The notes under the pieces are model-generated. The model was not told where the DNA came from. It saw only the letters and a list, made by a program, of their open reading frames with translations, and did no database searches. DNA of 64,000 nt from Natrinema marinum (GTDB taxonomy: Archaea; Halobacteriota; Halobacteria; Halobacteriales; Natrialbaceae). Within the stretch, counting starts at the first letter, position 1. Every line of letters begins with the position of its first letter. Shown piece by piece: positions 35,535-44,332 of this stretch. Location of the stretch: positions 2,294,001-2,358,000 of the forward strand of contig NZ_CP100763.1 in NCBI RefSeq assembly GCF_024296685.1, in the 5' to 3' direction. The translations under genes were made by a program, and so were the position numbers.

Positions 35535-36494
35535 GTGAGCGACGCCGAAGCCCACCCCGTCGCTGTCGACGGCCTGACGAAGTACTACGGGGACGTACGG
35601 GGCGTCGAGGACCTCACGTTCGCCGTCGAGCGCGGGGAGATCTTCGGTTTCCTCGGGCCGAACGGCGCGGGGAAGTCGACGGCGATCCGCGTCCTGCTCG
35701 GACTGCTGAAACCGACCGACGGCGAAGCCAGCCTGCTGGGCCGCGATGTCACGAACCGAGAGGAACTGCGGGAGTTGAAACGCCACCTCGGCTACCTGCC
35801 CAGCGACGTCACCTTCTACGACCGCGTCACCGGCGCGGAGGTTCTCGACTACTTCGGCCGACTGCGGGGCGACGAGCGCCGTGCGGAACTCGTCGACCGG
35901 TTTCCGTCCCCCCTCGAGCGGAAGATCAAGACCTACTCGAGCGGGAACAGACAGAAACTGGCCATCGTCGCGACGTTCATGCACGATCCCGAGCTGGCGA
36001 TCATGGACGAGCCGACCTCGGGGTTGGACCCGCTCGTCCAGAACGAGTTCTACGAGCTGCTCGAGGAGCGCCGAGCGCGGGGGCGGACGAGCGTCTTCTC
36101 CTCGCACGTCCTGAGCGAGGTGCGCCGCGTCTGCGACCGCGTCGGGATCATCAGGAACGGCCGGCTGATCGAACTCGACACGGTCGCGAACATCCTCGCC
36201 GAGGGCGGGACGATCGTCACCGTGCGGCTGGCCGAGGAGCCGCCGCCGTCGGCGCTCGAGTTCCCAGGAACGGCGCGCGTCGAGCGCCAGGACGGACGCT
36301 ATCGGCTCGTCCTCGCGGAAGAGTTCGACGCACTGATCGACCGACTGCACGAGTACACGGTGCTCGATCTCGAGGTCCGCGAGGCGTCCATCGAGGACGT
36401 GTTCATGCACTTCTACGGCGATAGCGACGCCGAAGACGGCGCGTCCGCGTCGGCCGGAGACGGCTCCCGACAGGGAACCGCAGGTTCCCACTGA
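35535..36494 (+). CDS. ABC transporter ATP-binding protein
   Basis: 319 aa: Walker A GPNGAGKST, a variant signature YSSGNRQKLAI in place of LSGGQ, Walker B LAIMDEPTSGLD, and a His switch in FSSHVLSE. The C-terminal 90 residues form a regulatory beta domain. The start is GTG 35535, about 30 nt from tataag (35503-35508), rather than GTG 35520. Its likely permease is at 37879, separated only by an antiparallel surface-protein gene. The three genes form a recurrent haloarchaeal cluster type; cargo unknown. Confidence 0.88.
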   Translation: MSDAEAHPVAVDGLTKYYGDVRGVEDLTFAVERGEIFGFLGPNGAGKSTAIRVLLGLLKPTDGEASLLGRDVTNREELRELKRHLGYLPSDVTFYDRVTGAEVLDYFGRLRGDERRAELVDRFPSPLERKIKTYSSGNRQKLAIVATFMHDPELAIMDEPTSGLDPLVQNEFYELLEERRARGRTSVFSSHVLSEVRRVCDRVGIIRNGRLIELDTVANILAEGGTIVTVRLAEEPPPSALEFPGTARVERQDGRYRLVLAEEFDALIDRLHEYTVLDLEVREASIEDVFMHFYGDSDAEDGASASAGDGSRQGTAGSH

Positions 36495-36500
36495 TCCGCG

Positions 36501-37706
36501 TCAGCGCCGGCGAAGCCACCAGACCGCTGCGAGGACGAGGACCACCGCGACGACTGCGAAGGGAGCGACGGAGTCGACGTCGGCTTCCTCATCCGATTCG
36601 ACGATCGAGACCGGCACCGGTTCCGGGTCCGCGGCCGTCCGTCGGCCGGTTCCGGTGTCGTAGGTGAGCGCGACCGCGGCGCTGGCGGTCGTCTCGATCG
36701 CGTCCGTCGACGACTCGAGGGGGAAGCGGACCGTTTCGGACTCGCCGGCCTCGAGCGTTCCGACGTACGCCGTCGGCGACTCGGTCGACAGCGGCGGGCT
36801 GACGTTCAGCGCGGCGACGACGCCCGTGACCGAGTCCTCGTCGTCGTTCGTGATCCGCACCGCGTAGATCCCCGTTCCGTCGACGGGAATCTCGCCGGTC
36901 ACGGGCTCGACATCGAGCGAACGAGAGGCCGTGACCGGAATCCCGAGGACGGCCGGACCGCCGGTCACCACGGTTTCGTCGTCCTCGTCGTCGAACTCGT
37001 CATCGTCCTCGTTTTCTTCGTCGTCGAACTCGCCGTCGTTGCCGTCGGTCTCGTTCAGGTCGTCGATCTCGTCGGCAGCGTCCTCTTCGACCGCGTACTG
37101 GACGCTCGCATACAGCGGGTACCGTCCCGGTTCGACCTCAGCCGCGGCGAGGTCGACGTCGATGGACTCGGTGTTGCCGGGCCAGATGTCCTCGAGGTAG
37201 ACCGACTGGACCGCCTGGGACGGGGTCGAGCCGAGCGACAGCGCACCGGCCGGCGCGCGCAGCGTCACGACGACGTCCGTCGCCTGTCGGTCGCCGTCGT
37301 TGGTCACCTCGAGGACGACCGTCGCGGCGTCGCTCGCCCGGATGGACTGGTTGTCCGCCACGGCGACGGTGACGTTGGCCTCGGCCGCCCGCGCGATCGG
37401 CTCCGTCGTGGCTGCGTCCGCGCTAGTGGCGGTCGGTTGCTCGCCGTTTACCGGCGCTCGGGTTCCGGCTTCGGTCTCGAGCGGCGACTCGTTCGACGGG
37501 ACGGGTTGCCCCGCAGTCTCGGCCGCGGTTGCGTTTCGGACGCCGGTCTCGTTCTCGGACCGGTCGTCCTGCAGCGCCGGAGGCGGCGGCTCGCGGATGA
37601 CGACTCCCGCTGCGGCGCTGCTGACCGTCACCAGCGCGAAGAGCACGCAGCAGCCGACGAAGACGGCACGACGCGGCCGACTCGAGCCGCCCGCCTGCCT
37701 CATCAT
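36501..37706 (-). CDS. Secreted protein with NEW3/CARDB-like repeats and C-terminal membrane anchor
   Basis: 401 aa. A signal peptide (RRAVFVGCCVLFALVTVSSAAAG) is followed by an acidic linker, then two Ig-like repeats: VTVAVADNQSIRASDAATVV with VTNDGDRQATDVVVTL, and VEPVTGEIPVDGTGIYAVRITNDDEDSVTG. These have the NEW3/CARDB pattern, with a highly acidic insert (DDEENEDDDEFDDEDDE) between. The C-terminus is a TM helix plus WWLRRR. It should sit on the outer face of the membrane. It lies antiparallel between the ATPase and permease of one exporter. TATA at about 37732-37740, leaderless start. Confidence 0.82.
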   Translation of the reverse strand: MMRQAGGSSRPRRAVFVGCCVLFALVTVSSAAAGVVIREPPPPALQDDRSENETGVRNATAAETAGQPVPSNESPLETEAGTRAPVNGEQPTATSADAATTEPIARAAEANVTVAVADNQSIRASDAATVVLEVTNDGDRQATDVVVTLRAPAGALSLGSTPSQAVQSVYLEDIWPGNTESIDVDLAAAEVEPGRYPLYASVQYAVEEDAADEIDDLNETDGNDGEFDDEENEDDDEFDDEDDETVVTGGPAVLGIPVTASRSLDVEPVTGEIPVDGTGIYAVRITNDDEDSVTGVVAALNVSPPLSTESPTAYVGTLEAGESETVRFPLESSTDAIETTASAAVALTYDTGTGRRTAADPEPVPVSIVESDEEADVDSVAPFAVVAVVLVLAAVWWLRRR

Positions 37707-37707
37707 G

Positions 37708-37728
37708 TCACCGCCGGAACGGCGGTGA
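37708..37728. promoter_or_regulatory. Perfect inverted repeat overlapping the start region of the surface-protein gene
   Basis: Arms tcaccgcc and ggcggtga (8 bp, perfect) around ggaac lie between the TATA element and the ATG of the gene at 36501-37706, where a repressor would block initiation. Function inferred from position only. Confidence 0.42.
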
Positions 37729-37878
37729 ACGGCATAAAGTGTCGGACCCGTTGCGGGAGCAAACCGCCGGCTTACCGGGCCGTTGCCGGGACAACTGGTG
37801 GTTACCCCGAACGGTCCCGGTCGAGCGGGATCGACCTATAAGTCGCAGGCCCTCGTCGGCGACAACGAGGGGCGCGAC

Positions 37879-38679
37879 ATGCTCGAGATCACGTCGTTCG
37901 AGGCCGGCCGTCGGCTACGGGGCGCGCTGTTGCTCTCGGGCGCGCTGCTCGCGCTGATCGGCCTCACCGTCGGCCTCTTTCCGTCGATTCAGGAGACGGG
38001 TGCCGACCTGGACGCCTACCTCGAGTCGCTGCCGCCGGAGGCGACGCGGGCGTTCGTCGGCAACGTGACCACGCTGACGACGATCGAGGGGTACCTCGTC
38101 TCGCAACTCTACCAGTTCGGCTGGGTGTTGCTGCTCGCGATCTACTACGCCTATGCGGCCGCCTCGACGGTCGCGGGGGAAGTCGAACGCGGGACGGTGG
38201 GGCTGACGCTCTCGCTGCCGGTGACGCGGACGCGACTCGTCGTCGGAAAGTACCTGTCGCTCGTTCCGGGTGTCGTCCTCGTCAACGCGATCACCTTCCT
38301 CGGGGTCTATCTCGGGGTGGTGTTCGTCGACGAGTCGATCGACGTGATCGACCTCTTCGCGGTTCACGCGTACTCGATCGCCTACCTGCTCGCCTGTGCC
38401 GGCGTCGGACTGCTGGCCTCGGTCGCGTTCGACTCCGTCCGGCGGGCCCAGACCGCCGGGGCCGGGGCGGTCTTCGGGCTGTTCCTCCTCGACACGTTCA
38501 CGTTCGACACCGATTACGAGTGGCTCGGCGACCTCGCCGCTTCGCGGTACTTCGACCCCGGCGCGATCCTCGTCGACGGAGAGGTCGCGTGGGCCGACCT
38601 CTCCGTGCTCCTCGTCGCCGTCGTCGTTCTCGTCGTCGTCAGCAGCGAGTACTTCGAGCGTCGAGACCTCTCGGGCTGA
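37879..38679 (+). CDS. ABC-2 family exporter permease
   Basis: 266 aa from ATG 37879 (MLEITSFEAGRRLRGALLLS). Six hydrophobic segments with a large loop between the first two, and the ABC-2 coupling region AGEVERGTVGLTLSLPVTRTRLVVGKYL after TM2, as in YtrC/NosY-type permeases. A TATA element cctataag is at about 37834-37841 and a GAGG Shine-Dalgarno-like sequence at 37867-37870. The frame to 37783 is not supported. Its ATPase is very likely the gene at 35535. Confidence 0.85.
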   Translation: MLEITSFEAGRRLRGALLLSGALLALIGLTVGLFPSIQETGADLDAYLESLPPEATRAFVGNVTTLTTIEGYLVSQLYQFGWVLLLAIYYAYAAASTVAGEVERGTVGLTLSLPVTRTRLVVGKYLSLVPGVVLVNAITFLGVYLGVVFVDESIDVIDLFAVHAYSIAYLLACAGVGLLASVAFDSVRRAQTAGAGAVFGLFLLDTFTFDTDYEWLGDLAASRYFDPGAILVDGEVAWADLSVLLVAVVVLVVVSSEYFERRDLSG

Positions 38680-38738
38680 GTCGAGCGAATCGCTGTGCGG
38701 GGGCGGATTATTTATTCGAAATCGTCGTCCGTCGAACC

Positions 38739-38933
38739 ATGGATTCACCGGAGAGCGAACGGCGCTGTCACGTGCTCATCGGCATCGCACTGGTCCTGTT
38801 GACGATCGGAATCGGCTACGACTTCGTCGTCGGAACGAAACTGGCCGACTTCGTGGTGATCATCGCGGGGCTGTTCATCGGCTGGGTGGCCTTTCTCTAC
38901 TGTCTCGGCCACGCCTCCGGCTGGGGTGACTGA
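38739..38933 (+). CDS. Small two-TM membrane protein
   Basis: 64 aa from ATG 38739: a short polar start (MDSPESERRCHV), then IGIALVLLTIGIGYDFVVG and FVVIIAGLFIGWVAFLYCLG, two TM helices. TATA-like attatttatt at 38707-38716 gives leaderless spacing of about 27. It is 60 bp downstream of the ABC permease. Function unknown. Confidence 0.68.
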   Translation: MDSPESERRCHVLIGIALVLLTIGIGYDFVVGTKLADFVVIIAGLFIGWVAFLYCLGHASGWGD

Positions 38934-38954
38934 GGTGCTCGAGCGGCCCGCCGA

Positions 38955-39506
38955 TCACTGGCCGCGCTCGGCGTACCACGCCGCGAATCGCTCGAGCGCC
39001 CGGCCCCGGTGGGAGATCGCGTTCTTCTCTTCGGTGCTCATCTCGGCCATCGTCGCCCCGTTGTACTCGAAGATGGGATCGTAGCCGAACCCGCCCTCGC
39101 CGCGAGGGGCGACGAGCGTGCCGGCGACCGAGCCTTCGAACGTCTCGGTCTTCTCGCCGTCCGCGTACGCGAGCACGGTCCGGAAGTGCGCGCGGCGGTT
39201 CGCTTCGGTCTTCGCGAGCCGCCAGAGGCGCTCGACGCCGACGGTGTCCTCGACGTACGCCGAGTACGGCCCCGGAAACCCGCCCAGCGCGTCGATGAAC
39301 AGCCCCGCGTCGTCGACCAGGACCGGCTCGTCGCTCCCCAGTTCCTCGAAGGCTTCGCGGGCACCGTGGGTCGCGATCTCGGCGAGCGAGTCGCTCTGGA
39401 CCTCCGTGTAGTCGTACTCGAACTGTTCGACGGGCTCGATCCCCTCGAGGTAGTCACGCGCCTCGCGGACCTTCCCCTCGTTGCCGGTGACGAATCGGAT
39501 GGCCAT
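38955..39506 (-). CDS. rdgB: XTP/dITP pyrophosphatase (HAM1/RdgB family)
   Basis: 183 aa from ATG 39506: IRFVTGNEGKVREAR (the TxNxxK motif of the family), VLVDDAGLFIDALGGFPGPYSAY and GEGGFGYDPIF and SHRGRAL. The enzyme removes deaminated purine nucleotides (XTP, dITP) from the pool by hydrolysis to the monophosphate. The frame upstream of this ATG adds a few residues that are not family-like. Confidence 0.93.
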   Translation of the reverse strand: MAIRFVTGNEGKVREARDYLEGIEPVEQFEYDYTEVQSDSLAEIATHGAREAFEELGSDEPVLVDDAGLFIDALGGFPGPYSAYVEDTVGVERLWRLAKTEANRRAHFRTVLAYADGEKTETFEGSVAGTLVAPRGEGGFGYDPIFEYNGATMAEMSTEEKNAISHRGRALERFAAWYAERGQ

Positions 39507-39573
39507 GTTCGGGCGACGGTCCGGCGACGGCAAAGCGTCGTCGGTTGCGACCGAGCCCGATCGGTGCGTCCGC

Positions 39574-40230
39574 TCACAGCTCGAGACTGTCCATCACCGT
39601 CGACTCGGCTTTCCGCAGGTGTTCGGCGGCCGTCCCCGGCGCGCAGTCGAGTTCCGCGGCGACGTCGTCGACGCTCGCCGACCGCGGCACGTCGAAGTAG
39701 CCCACTTCGCGAGCGATCCGCAGGGCCTCGCGCTGGCGGGCGGTCAGCGCCCCGACTGCGGCGTCACCGCCGTCGTACTCGCCGACGCGCTCGACGCTCG
39801 TCTCGATCCCCTCGGGGATCTCCTCGAGCGCCCGCTGTAGGTCGGCCGGATCGCCGACAACGGAAAAGCGAACCGTCCAGTCGGAGCGGTACTCGAGCGG
39901 CGGCAAGGTCACGAGGCTCCCGCGCGTGAAGGTCTCGAGCAGCCGGTCATCGACGTCGTCGGGCACGTCGCGCACGTAGACGGTGAACGACCGGTCGCCG
40001 GTCCGCGTGAGCTCGTAGTCGCTCACCCGCCCGGTCTCCGCGAGGGCGGTCTCGTAGACGGTGGGGTCGCCGACGACGTGGAAAATAAAGGCGTTGTCGT
40101 CGCCGCCGTCGCCGGTGAAGTTCCCGTGGACCATCCGGTAGGCGTCGAAGGCATCGCTGTCGGCGACGAACCGGTGCATCGGATGGATGGTCTCGGCATC
40201 GTACCGAAGCGTGAGCCGAACGGTCTTCAC
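39574..40230 (-). CDS. HTH-10 (bacterio-opsin activator-like) regulator
   Basis: 218 aa. The C-terminus carries ALTARQREALRIAREVGYFD and a helix-turn-helix with ELDCAPGTAAEHLRKAE; the N-terminal half is the Bat-type sensory region. The start is GTG 40230 with a very strong TATA (gtatataaatag) about 26 nt upstream, so a leaderless mRNA. The same AT box also serves the divergent nuoCD-like gene at 40314, making that a candidate target. Confidence 0.88.
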   Translation of the reverse strand: MKTVRLTLRYDAETIHPMHRFVADSDAFDAYRMVHGNFTGDGGDDNAFIFHVVGDPTVYETALAETGRVSDYELTRTGDRSFTVYVRDVPDDVDDRLLETFTRGSLVTLPPLEYRSDWTVRFSVVGDPADLQRALEEIPEGIETSVERVGEYDGGDAAVGALTARQREALRIAREVGYFDVPRSASVDDVAAELDCAPGTAAEHLRKAESTVMDSLEL

Positions 40231-40250
40231 GGGCGGTCGTTCCGGCCCGC

Positions 40251-40261
40251 GTATATAAATA
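40251..40261. promoter_or_regulatory. TATA box shared by the regulator at 39574 and nuoCD-like gene at 40314
   Basis: gtatataaata lies 21-31 nt before the regulator's GTG and about 53-63 nt before the nuoCD ATG. For the regulator it is at leaderless distance; for nuoCD it would give a leader of about 25-30 nt. Confidence 0.6.
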
Positions 40262-40313
40262 GCCTAGCGACTGTCGCAGCATCGACTCGGCCGCGCCGTG
40301 CGAACGGGCGGTT

Positions 40314-41978
40314 ATGTCATCACGTTCGACGCTCGAGTCCGAACCGGCCGCGGGAGGATCGAATCGGGAGCTCGACCTCGAGGGGCTGCTCGGCGAGACC
40401 GTCCTCTCGCGCGACGACCATCTGAACGCGCCGGGCGTCGTGATCCGGCCGGACGATGTACAGGCGGTGCTCGCGACGCTTCGCGACGAGGCCGGCTTCG
40501 ACCACTGTTCCTGCGTCACCGCCCAGGAGTACCCAGATCGATTCGAGACGATCTATCACCTGAAGTCCTACGACGACCCGACCCGCGAGGCGAGCGTCGT
40601 CGTGCCGACGCCGACCGACGAGCCGGTCAGCGAATCCGCCGAGCCGGTCTTCCGGACCGCGGAGTGGCACGAGCGCGAGGCCTACGACCTCGTCGGCCTC
40701 GAGTACGAGGACCATCCCGACCTCCGGCGCATCCTGTTGCCCGAAACGTGGCAGGGTCACCCACTCTCGCGGTCCTACGACCAGGAGGGATCGCAGATCG
40801 TGACCCTCTCGGAGCACGCGAACCCGCTCGCGGACGACGAGCACGACGCCGCCACGGACACGATGTTTCTCAACATCGGCCCGCACCACCCGTCGACCCA
40901 CGGCGTCATGCACGTGAAAGCGGTGTTGGACGGCGAGACGGTCATCGACGTCGACCCCGACATCGGCTACATCCACCGCTGCGAAGAACAGCTGTGCCAG
41001 CAGGGAACCTACCGCCACCAGATCATGCCCTACCCCGACCGCTGGGACTGGATGTCGGGGCTGTGCAACGAGTGGGCCTACGCCCGCGCTGCCGAAGACC
41101 TGGCCGACCTCGAGGTTCCGGAGTACGCGCAGGTCATCCGGACGATGGGCGCGGAACTCTCGCGGCTCGCCTCCCACTTCATCTCGCTTGGCACCTACGC
41201 GCTGGATGTCTTCGGCGAGTTCACCGCCACCTTCCAGTATGCAATCCGCGACCGCGAACTCGTCCTCGAACTGCTCGAGGATCTGACCGGCCAGCGGATG
41301 ATGTACAACTACTTCCGGCTGGGCGGCGTCGCGTGGGACCTTCCCGAACCCCGCGCGGAGTTCATCGCGGAGACGCGGGACTTCTTAGACGGCCTCCCGG
41401 CCAAGATCGACGAGTACCACGACCTGCTGGTCACCAACGAGATCTTCCAGCGCCGCTGTATCGACACCGGCGTCCTCGAGCCCGAGACGGCCAAAGCGTA
41501 CGGCTGCACCGGCCCGGTCGCCCGTGCCTCTGGAATCGATTACGACCTCCGGCGAGACGATCCGTACGGGTATTACGACGACCTCGAGTGGGACGTCGTC
41601 ACGGAGCCCGACGGCGACAACTACAGCCGCGTGCTCGTCCGGATGCGCGAGGTCGAGGAGTCCGCGAAGCTCGTCGAACAGTGCCTCGATCTGCTCGCCG
41701 AGTGGCCCGAAGACGAACGCACGGTACAGAGCAACGTGCCGCGGACGCTCAAGCCGGAGTCCGACACTGAAACGTATCGCGCCGTCGAGGGCGCGAAGGG
41801 TGAACTCGGGATCTACATCCGCGCGGACGGCTCCGAGACGCCGGCCCGGTTCAAGATCCGGAGTCCGTGTTTCTCGAACCTCTCCGTGCTCCCCGAGATC
41901 GCGGAAGGGGAGTACATCCCGGACCTCGTCGCCGCGATCGGCAGTCTCGACTGTATCATGGGCGAGGTCGATCGCTGA
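40314..41978 (+). CDS. nuoCD: NuoC-NuoD fusion (NADH dehydrogenase-like complex subunit), unlinked to nuo genes
   Basis: 554 aa. Residues about 25-165 are NuoC-like (EWHEREAYDLVGLEYEDHPDLRRIL in that order). The rest is NuoD-like: FLNIGPHHPSTHGVMH, IGYIHRCEEQLCQQGTYRHQ, then the C-terminal SPCFSNLSVLPEI and IGSLDCIMGEVDR. This matches the haloarchaeal fused subunit that forms the quinone-facing module of complex I. Unusually no nuoA, nuoB, nuoH or other subunit is adjacent; the next gene is on the opposite strand. It may be a second copy with a different role. Sequence appears intact throughout. Confidence 0.93.
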   Translation: MSSRSTLESEPAAGGSNRELDLEGLLGETVLSRDDHLNAPGVVIRPDDVQAVLATLRDEAGFDHCSCVTAQEYPDRFETIYHLKSYDDPTREASVVVPTPTDEPVSESAEPVFRTAEWHEREAYDLVGLEYEDHPDLRRILLPETWQGHPLSRSYDQEGSQIVTLSEHANPLADDEHDAATDTMFLNIGPHHPSTHGVMHVKAVLDGETVIDVDPDIGYIHRCEEQLCQQGTYRHQIMPYPDRWDWMSGLCNEWAYARAAEDLADLEVPEYAQVIRTMGAELSRLASHFISLGTYALDVFGEFTATFQYAIRDRELVLELLEDLTGQRMMYNYFRLGGVAWDLPEPRAEFIAETRDFLDGLPAKIDEYHDLLVTNEIFQRRCIDTGVLEPETAKAYGCTGPVARASGIDYDLRRDDPYGYYDDLEWDVVTEPDGDNYSRVLVRMREVEESAKLVEQCLDLLAEWPEDERTVQSNVPRTLKPESDTETYRAVEGAKGELGIYIRADGSETPARFKIRSPCFSNLSVLPEIAEGEYIPDLVAAIGSLDCIMGEVDR

Positions 41979-42014
41979 CGAGCGCCGAATGACGAGAAAT
42001 CGAAGGAGCGCAGT

Positions 42015-42299
42015 TCAGTCGTCCGTATCGTCGACGATGACCTCGACGGGTTCGTCCGCTCGGTCCTCGTCGCCGCCGGACGCGCCCTGTTCTTGCTGCC
42101 AGAGGAGGCCGCCGGCAACGAGGACGACGATCCACGATCGCCAGTTGGCGAGGTTCAGGGTGTAGCCGACGCCGAAGGGTTTCTCGACGAGCATTCCCTC
42201 GCCTGGCTGCCAGTACGCCGAGAGCATGCGACCGATGCTCGGTCGTTCGAAGTTGTACGGTACCCCGAGAATCTCACCGGAGGTCGGCTTCTCTGCCAT
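42015..42299 (-). CDS. DUF5808-like small membrane-associated protein
   Basis: 94 aa. The centre reads LGVPYNFERPSIGRMLSAYW, MLVEKPFGVGYTLNLANW and then one TM segment (IVVLVAGGLLW), followed by an acidic tail. This matches the haloarchaeal DUF5808 pattern. A TATA element tactttatca (42321-42330) is about 27 nt before the ATG. Function unknown. Confidence 0.8.
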   Translation of the reverse strand: MAEKPTSGEILGVPYNFERPSIGRMLSAYWQPGEGMLVEKPFGVGYTLNLANWRSWIVVLVAGGLLWQQEQGASGGDEDRADEPVEVIVDDTDD

Positions 42300-42377
42300 G
42301 GCAGGTGATACGTCCTCCCCTGATAAAGTAATTGTGTGCTGTGACGACGGCTGCAGGAAGCCGACGGCGGTCAGCGC

Positions 42378-44135
42378 TCACTCGCCCGACTGGTACCGGC
42401 CGCGCCCCTCGACCTCGAGTAGACGCTCCAAGACCCGTTTCTCGCCGACCTCGCGGTAGCCCTCGCGGACCGCCTCGCGGAGCGGTTCGGGATCGTCGGC
42501 GGTCCCGACGAGGCTCTGGTCGAAGACGTGCAGGTCCATCGCGTAGTCCTCGACGTGGTCGGTGTGGTAGCCGAGGCCGAAGTCGATGAGGTAGGTTCGA
42601 CGCCCATCGCGCTCGCGGCCGTCGGCCGCTCGCTCGTCCGGTGGGCCGTCGCGTCCCGCACGCCCCACCCTGACGTTTCGCGTCGTCGGATCCCCGTGGA
42701 CGAACCCCGCGCGGTGAAGCCGCGCGAGGTGCCGACCCACGTCGCGGACCCGCTCGGCGGTCAGCCCGTCTCGCAGGTCGCGCTCGCCGACGTACTCGAG
42801 TTCGAGGCGCGCTTCCATCGGATCGATGTCTGAGAGAACCGGCGTCGGGACCCCCTCGCGGCGAGCCAGGCTGGTGAGGCGGGCCTCGAGCGTCGTCCGC
42901 TCGCGACGGAGCCGCTCGTCGAGTTCGGGATGGCGGTAGCGTTTTGCCTCGCGCCGTTTCGCGACCCGGCCCGCGTCCGGCTCGAGGTCGACCAGCGCCT
43001 CGGCCCCGCGAACCCGTGGATCGTCGTCTCCGCCAACGGCGCGGCCGGCAGCGAGCGCTGGCTCGTCGGCGTGCTCGCGGTTCCGTCCGTCACCGTTCGC
43101 TGTTCCGAGGCCCTCGCTTCGCCCGGACCTCGTGCGCCACGTCACTGGCACTTGATCCGGTCGGAAGTCGGGGTCGACGCGCGACGCCTCGAGGTCGAGC
43201 GTGTCGCCGGCATCGTACATCTTCGCGCCGAGCACCGCGATCATCCCGGCGTTGTCCCGCAGGAATCGGGGGTCGGGGGCGTGAAAGTCGGCTCCGCGCT
43301 GGGCACACATCTCCGCGAGCATCTCGCGCAGGCGGGCGTTCTGGCCGACACCGCCGCCGAGCACGAGTTCGTCGCTGCCCGTCAGCGAGAGGGCACGTTC
43401 CGACACCTCGGTCAGCATGCCGAAGATCGTTTCCTGCAGGGAGAAACAGACGTCCTCGACCGGCACGTCGTCATCGTATCGCTGCTTGGCGGCGCTCATG
43501 ATCCCAGAGAAGGAGAAATCCATCCCCTTGACGACGTAGGGGAGGTCGACGTACTCGCCGTCTTTCGCCGCTTCCTCGACCTTCGGTCCGCCGGGATGGG
43601 ACCAGCCGACGTGGCGGGTGAACTTGTCGATGGCGTTGCCGACACCGGTGTCCATCGTCTCCCCGAGGACGCGGTAGCGGCCGTCGCGGTAGGCCAGCAG
43701 GTGGGCGTTGGCCCCGCTGGCGTTGAGACAGACCGGGGAATCGAATCCAGAGGTGTGCCGGCCGATCTCGAGGTGGGCGACCATGTGGTTGACGCCGACC
43801 AGCGGCACCTCGAGGGCCTGGCTCAGCGCTCGAGCGGCGGTACCGACGACGCGAAGGCAGGGCCCGAGTCCGGGGCCACGGGAGAAGGCGACCGCGTCAA
43901 CCGGCGGCTCCGTCGCCCGTCCGTCGTGGGTCTCGCGGGCGTGCTCCAAGGCAGTCTCGACGACCTGTGGGATCGCGTCGTGCATGTGTTCTGACGCCTC
44001 ACGAGGGTGGATGCCGCCGCTTTCGGGCTGGTAGGCGTCGCTCTCGATGAACACGTCGTCGGTTGCGGCGTCGAAAACCGCCGCGCTGGCCGCCCAGGCG
44101 GTGCCTTCGATGCCGAGGATTCGGGTATCAGTCAC
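42378..44135 (-). CDS. Kae1-Bud32 fusion (t6A tRNA modification, KEOPS)
   Basis: 585 aa. The N-terminal two thirds is Kae1/TsaD: TRILGIEGTAWAASAAVFD, SRGPGLGPCLRV and the metal His pair in VNHMVAHLEIGRH. The C-terminal third is Bud32: Lys-region HGDPTTRNVRV (catalytic loop) and the DFG-like LIDFGLGYHTDHVEDY. The fusion is the archaeal arrangement for threonylcarbamoyl-adenosine synthesis on ANN-decoding tRNAs, and Bud32 regulates it as an ATPase/kinase. An acidic 60-80 aa linker joins them. Starts at GTG 44135, 62 bp after the eS31 stop. Confidence 0.94.
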   Translation of the reverse strand: MTDTRILGIEGTAWAASAAVFDAATDDVFIESDAYQPESGGIHPREASEHMHDAIPQVVETALEHARETHDGRATEPPVDAVAFSRGPGLGPCLRVVGTAARALSQALEVPLVGVNHMVAHLEIGRHTSGFDSPVCLNASGANAHLLAYRDGRYRVLGETMDTGVGNAIDKFTRHVGWSHPGGPKVEEAAKDGEYVDLPYVVKGMDFSFSGIMSAAKQRYDDDVPVEDVCFSLQETIFGMLTEVSERALSLTGSDELVLGGGVGQNARLREMLAEMCAQRGADFHAPDPRFLRDNAGMIAVLGAKMYDAGDTLDLEASRVDPDFRPDQVPVTWRTRSGRSEGLGTANGDGRNREHADEPALAAGRAVGGDDDPRVRGAEALVDLEPDAGRVAKRREAKRYRHPELDERLRRERTTLEARLTSLARREGVPTPVLSDIDPMEARLELEYVGERDLRDGLTAERVRDVGRHLARLHRAGFVHGDPTTRNVRVGRAGRDGPPDERAADGRERDGRRTYLIDFGLGYHTDHVEDYAMDLHVFDQSLVGTADDPEPLREAVREGYREVGEKRVLERLLEVEGRGRYQSGE

Positions 44136-44197
44136 GGCTGAAAACGGTTATCGGCGTTCGAGGCATCTCGGTACGATCGGGAGGGCGGCGTATCGCC

Positions 44198-44332
44198 TTA
44201 CTCCCACTCGGTGTAGCTGCACTTCCCGCAGTGCTTGCGGTCGCCGTGGTCGGCGAGGAAGACGTCGCCACAGCGCGGGCAGAGTTCGCCCTCGGTGCTG
44301 CCGTCGTCGCCGTAGAGATCGTAGTGTGCCAT
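44198..44332 (-). CDS. rps27ae: 30S ribosomal protein eS31 (S27ae)
   Basis: The ATG at 44332 gives a 44-aa protein beginning [17 protein letters not shown] and containing one zinc knuckle, CPRCGDVF then [11 protein letters not shown] (four Cys, spacing as in S27ae). It directly follows the S24e stop (TAA then ATG) and precedes Kae1-Bud32, the conserved archaeal order. Too short for standard ORF cut-offs but unmistakable. Confidence 0.92.
   Translation of the reverse strand: MAHYDLYGDDGSTEGELCPRCGDVFLADHGDRKHCGKCSYTEWE

Noticed and set aside
40298-41770. 490-aa ORF in another frame of nuoCD
   Set aside because: Arg/Pro-rich shadow frame of the clearly conserved nuoCD sequence.
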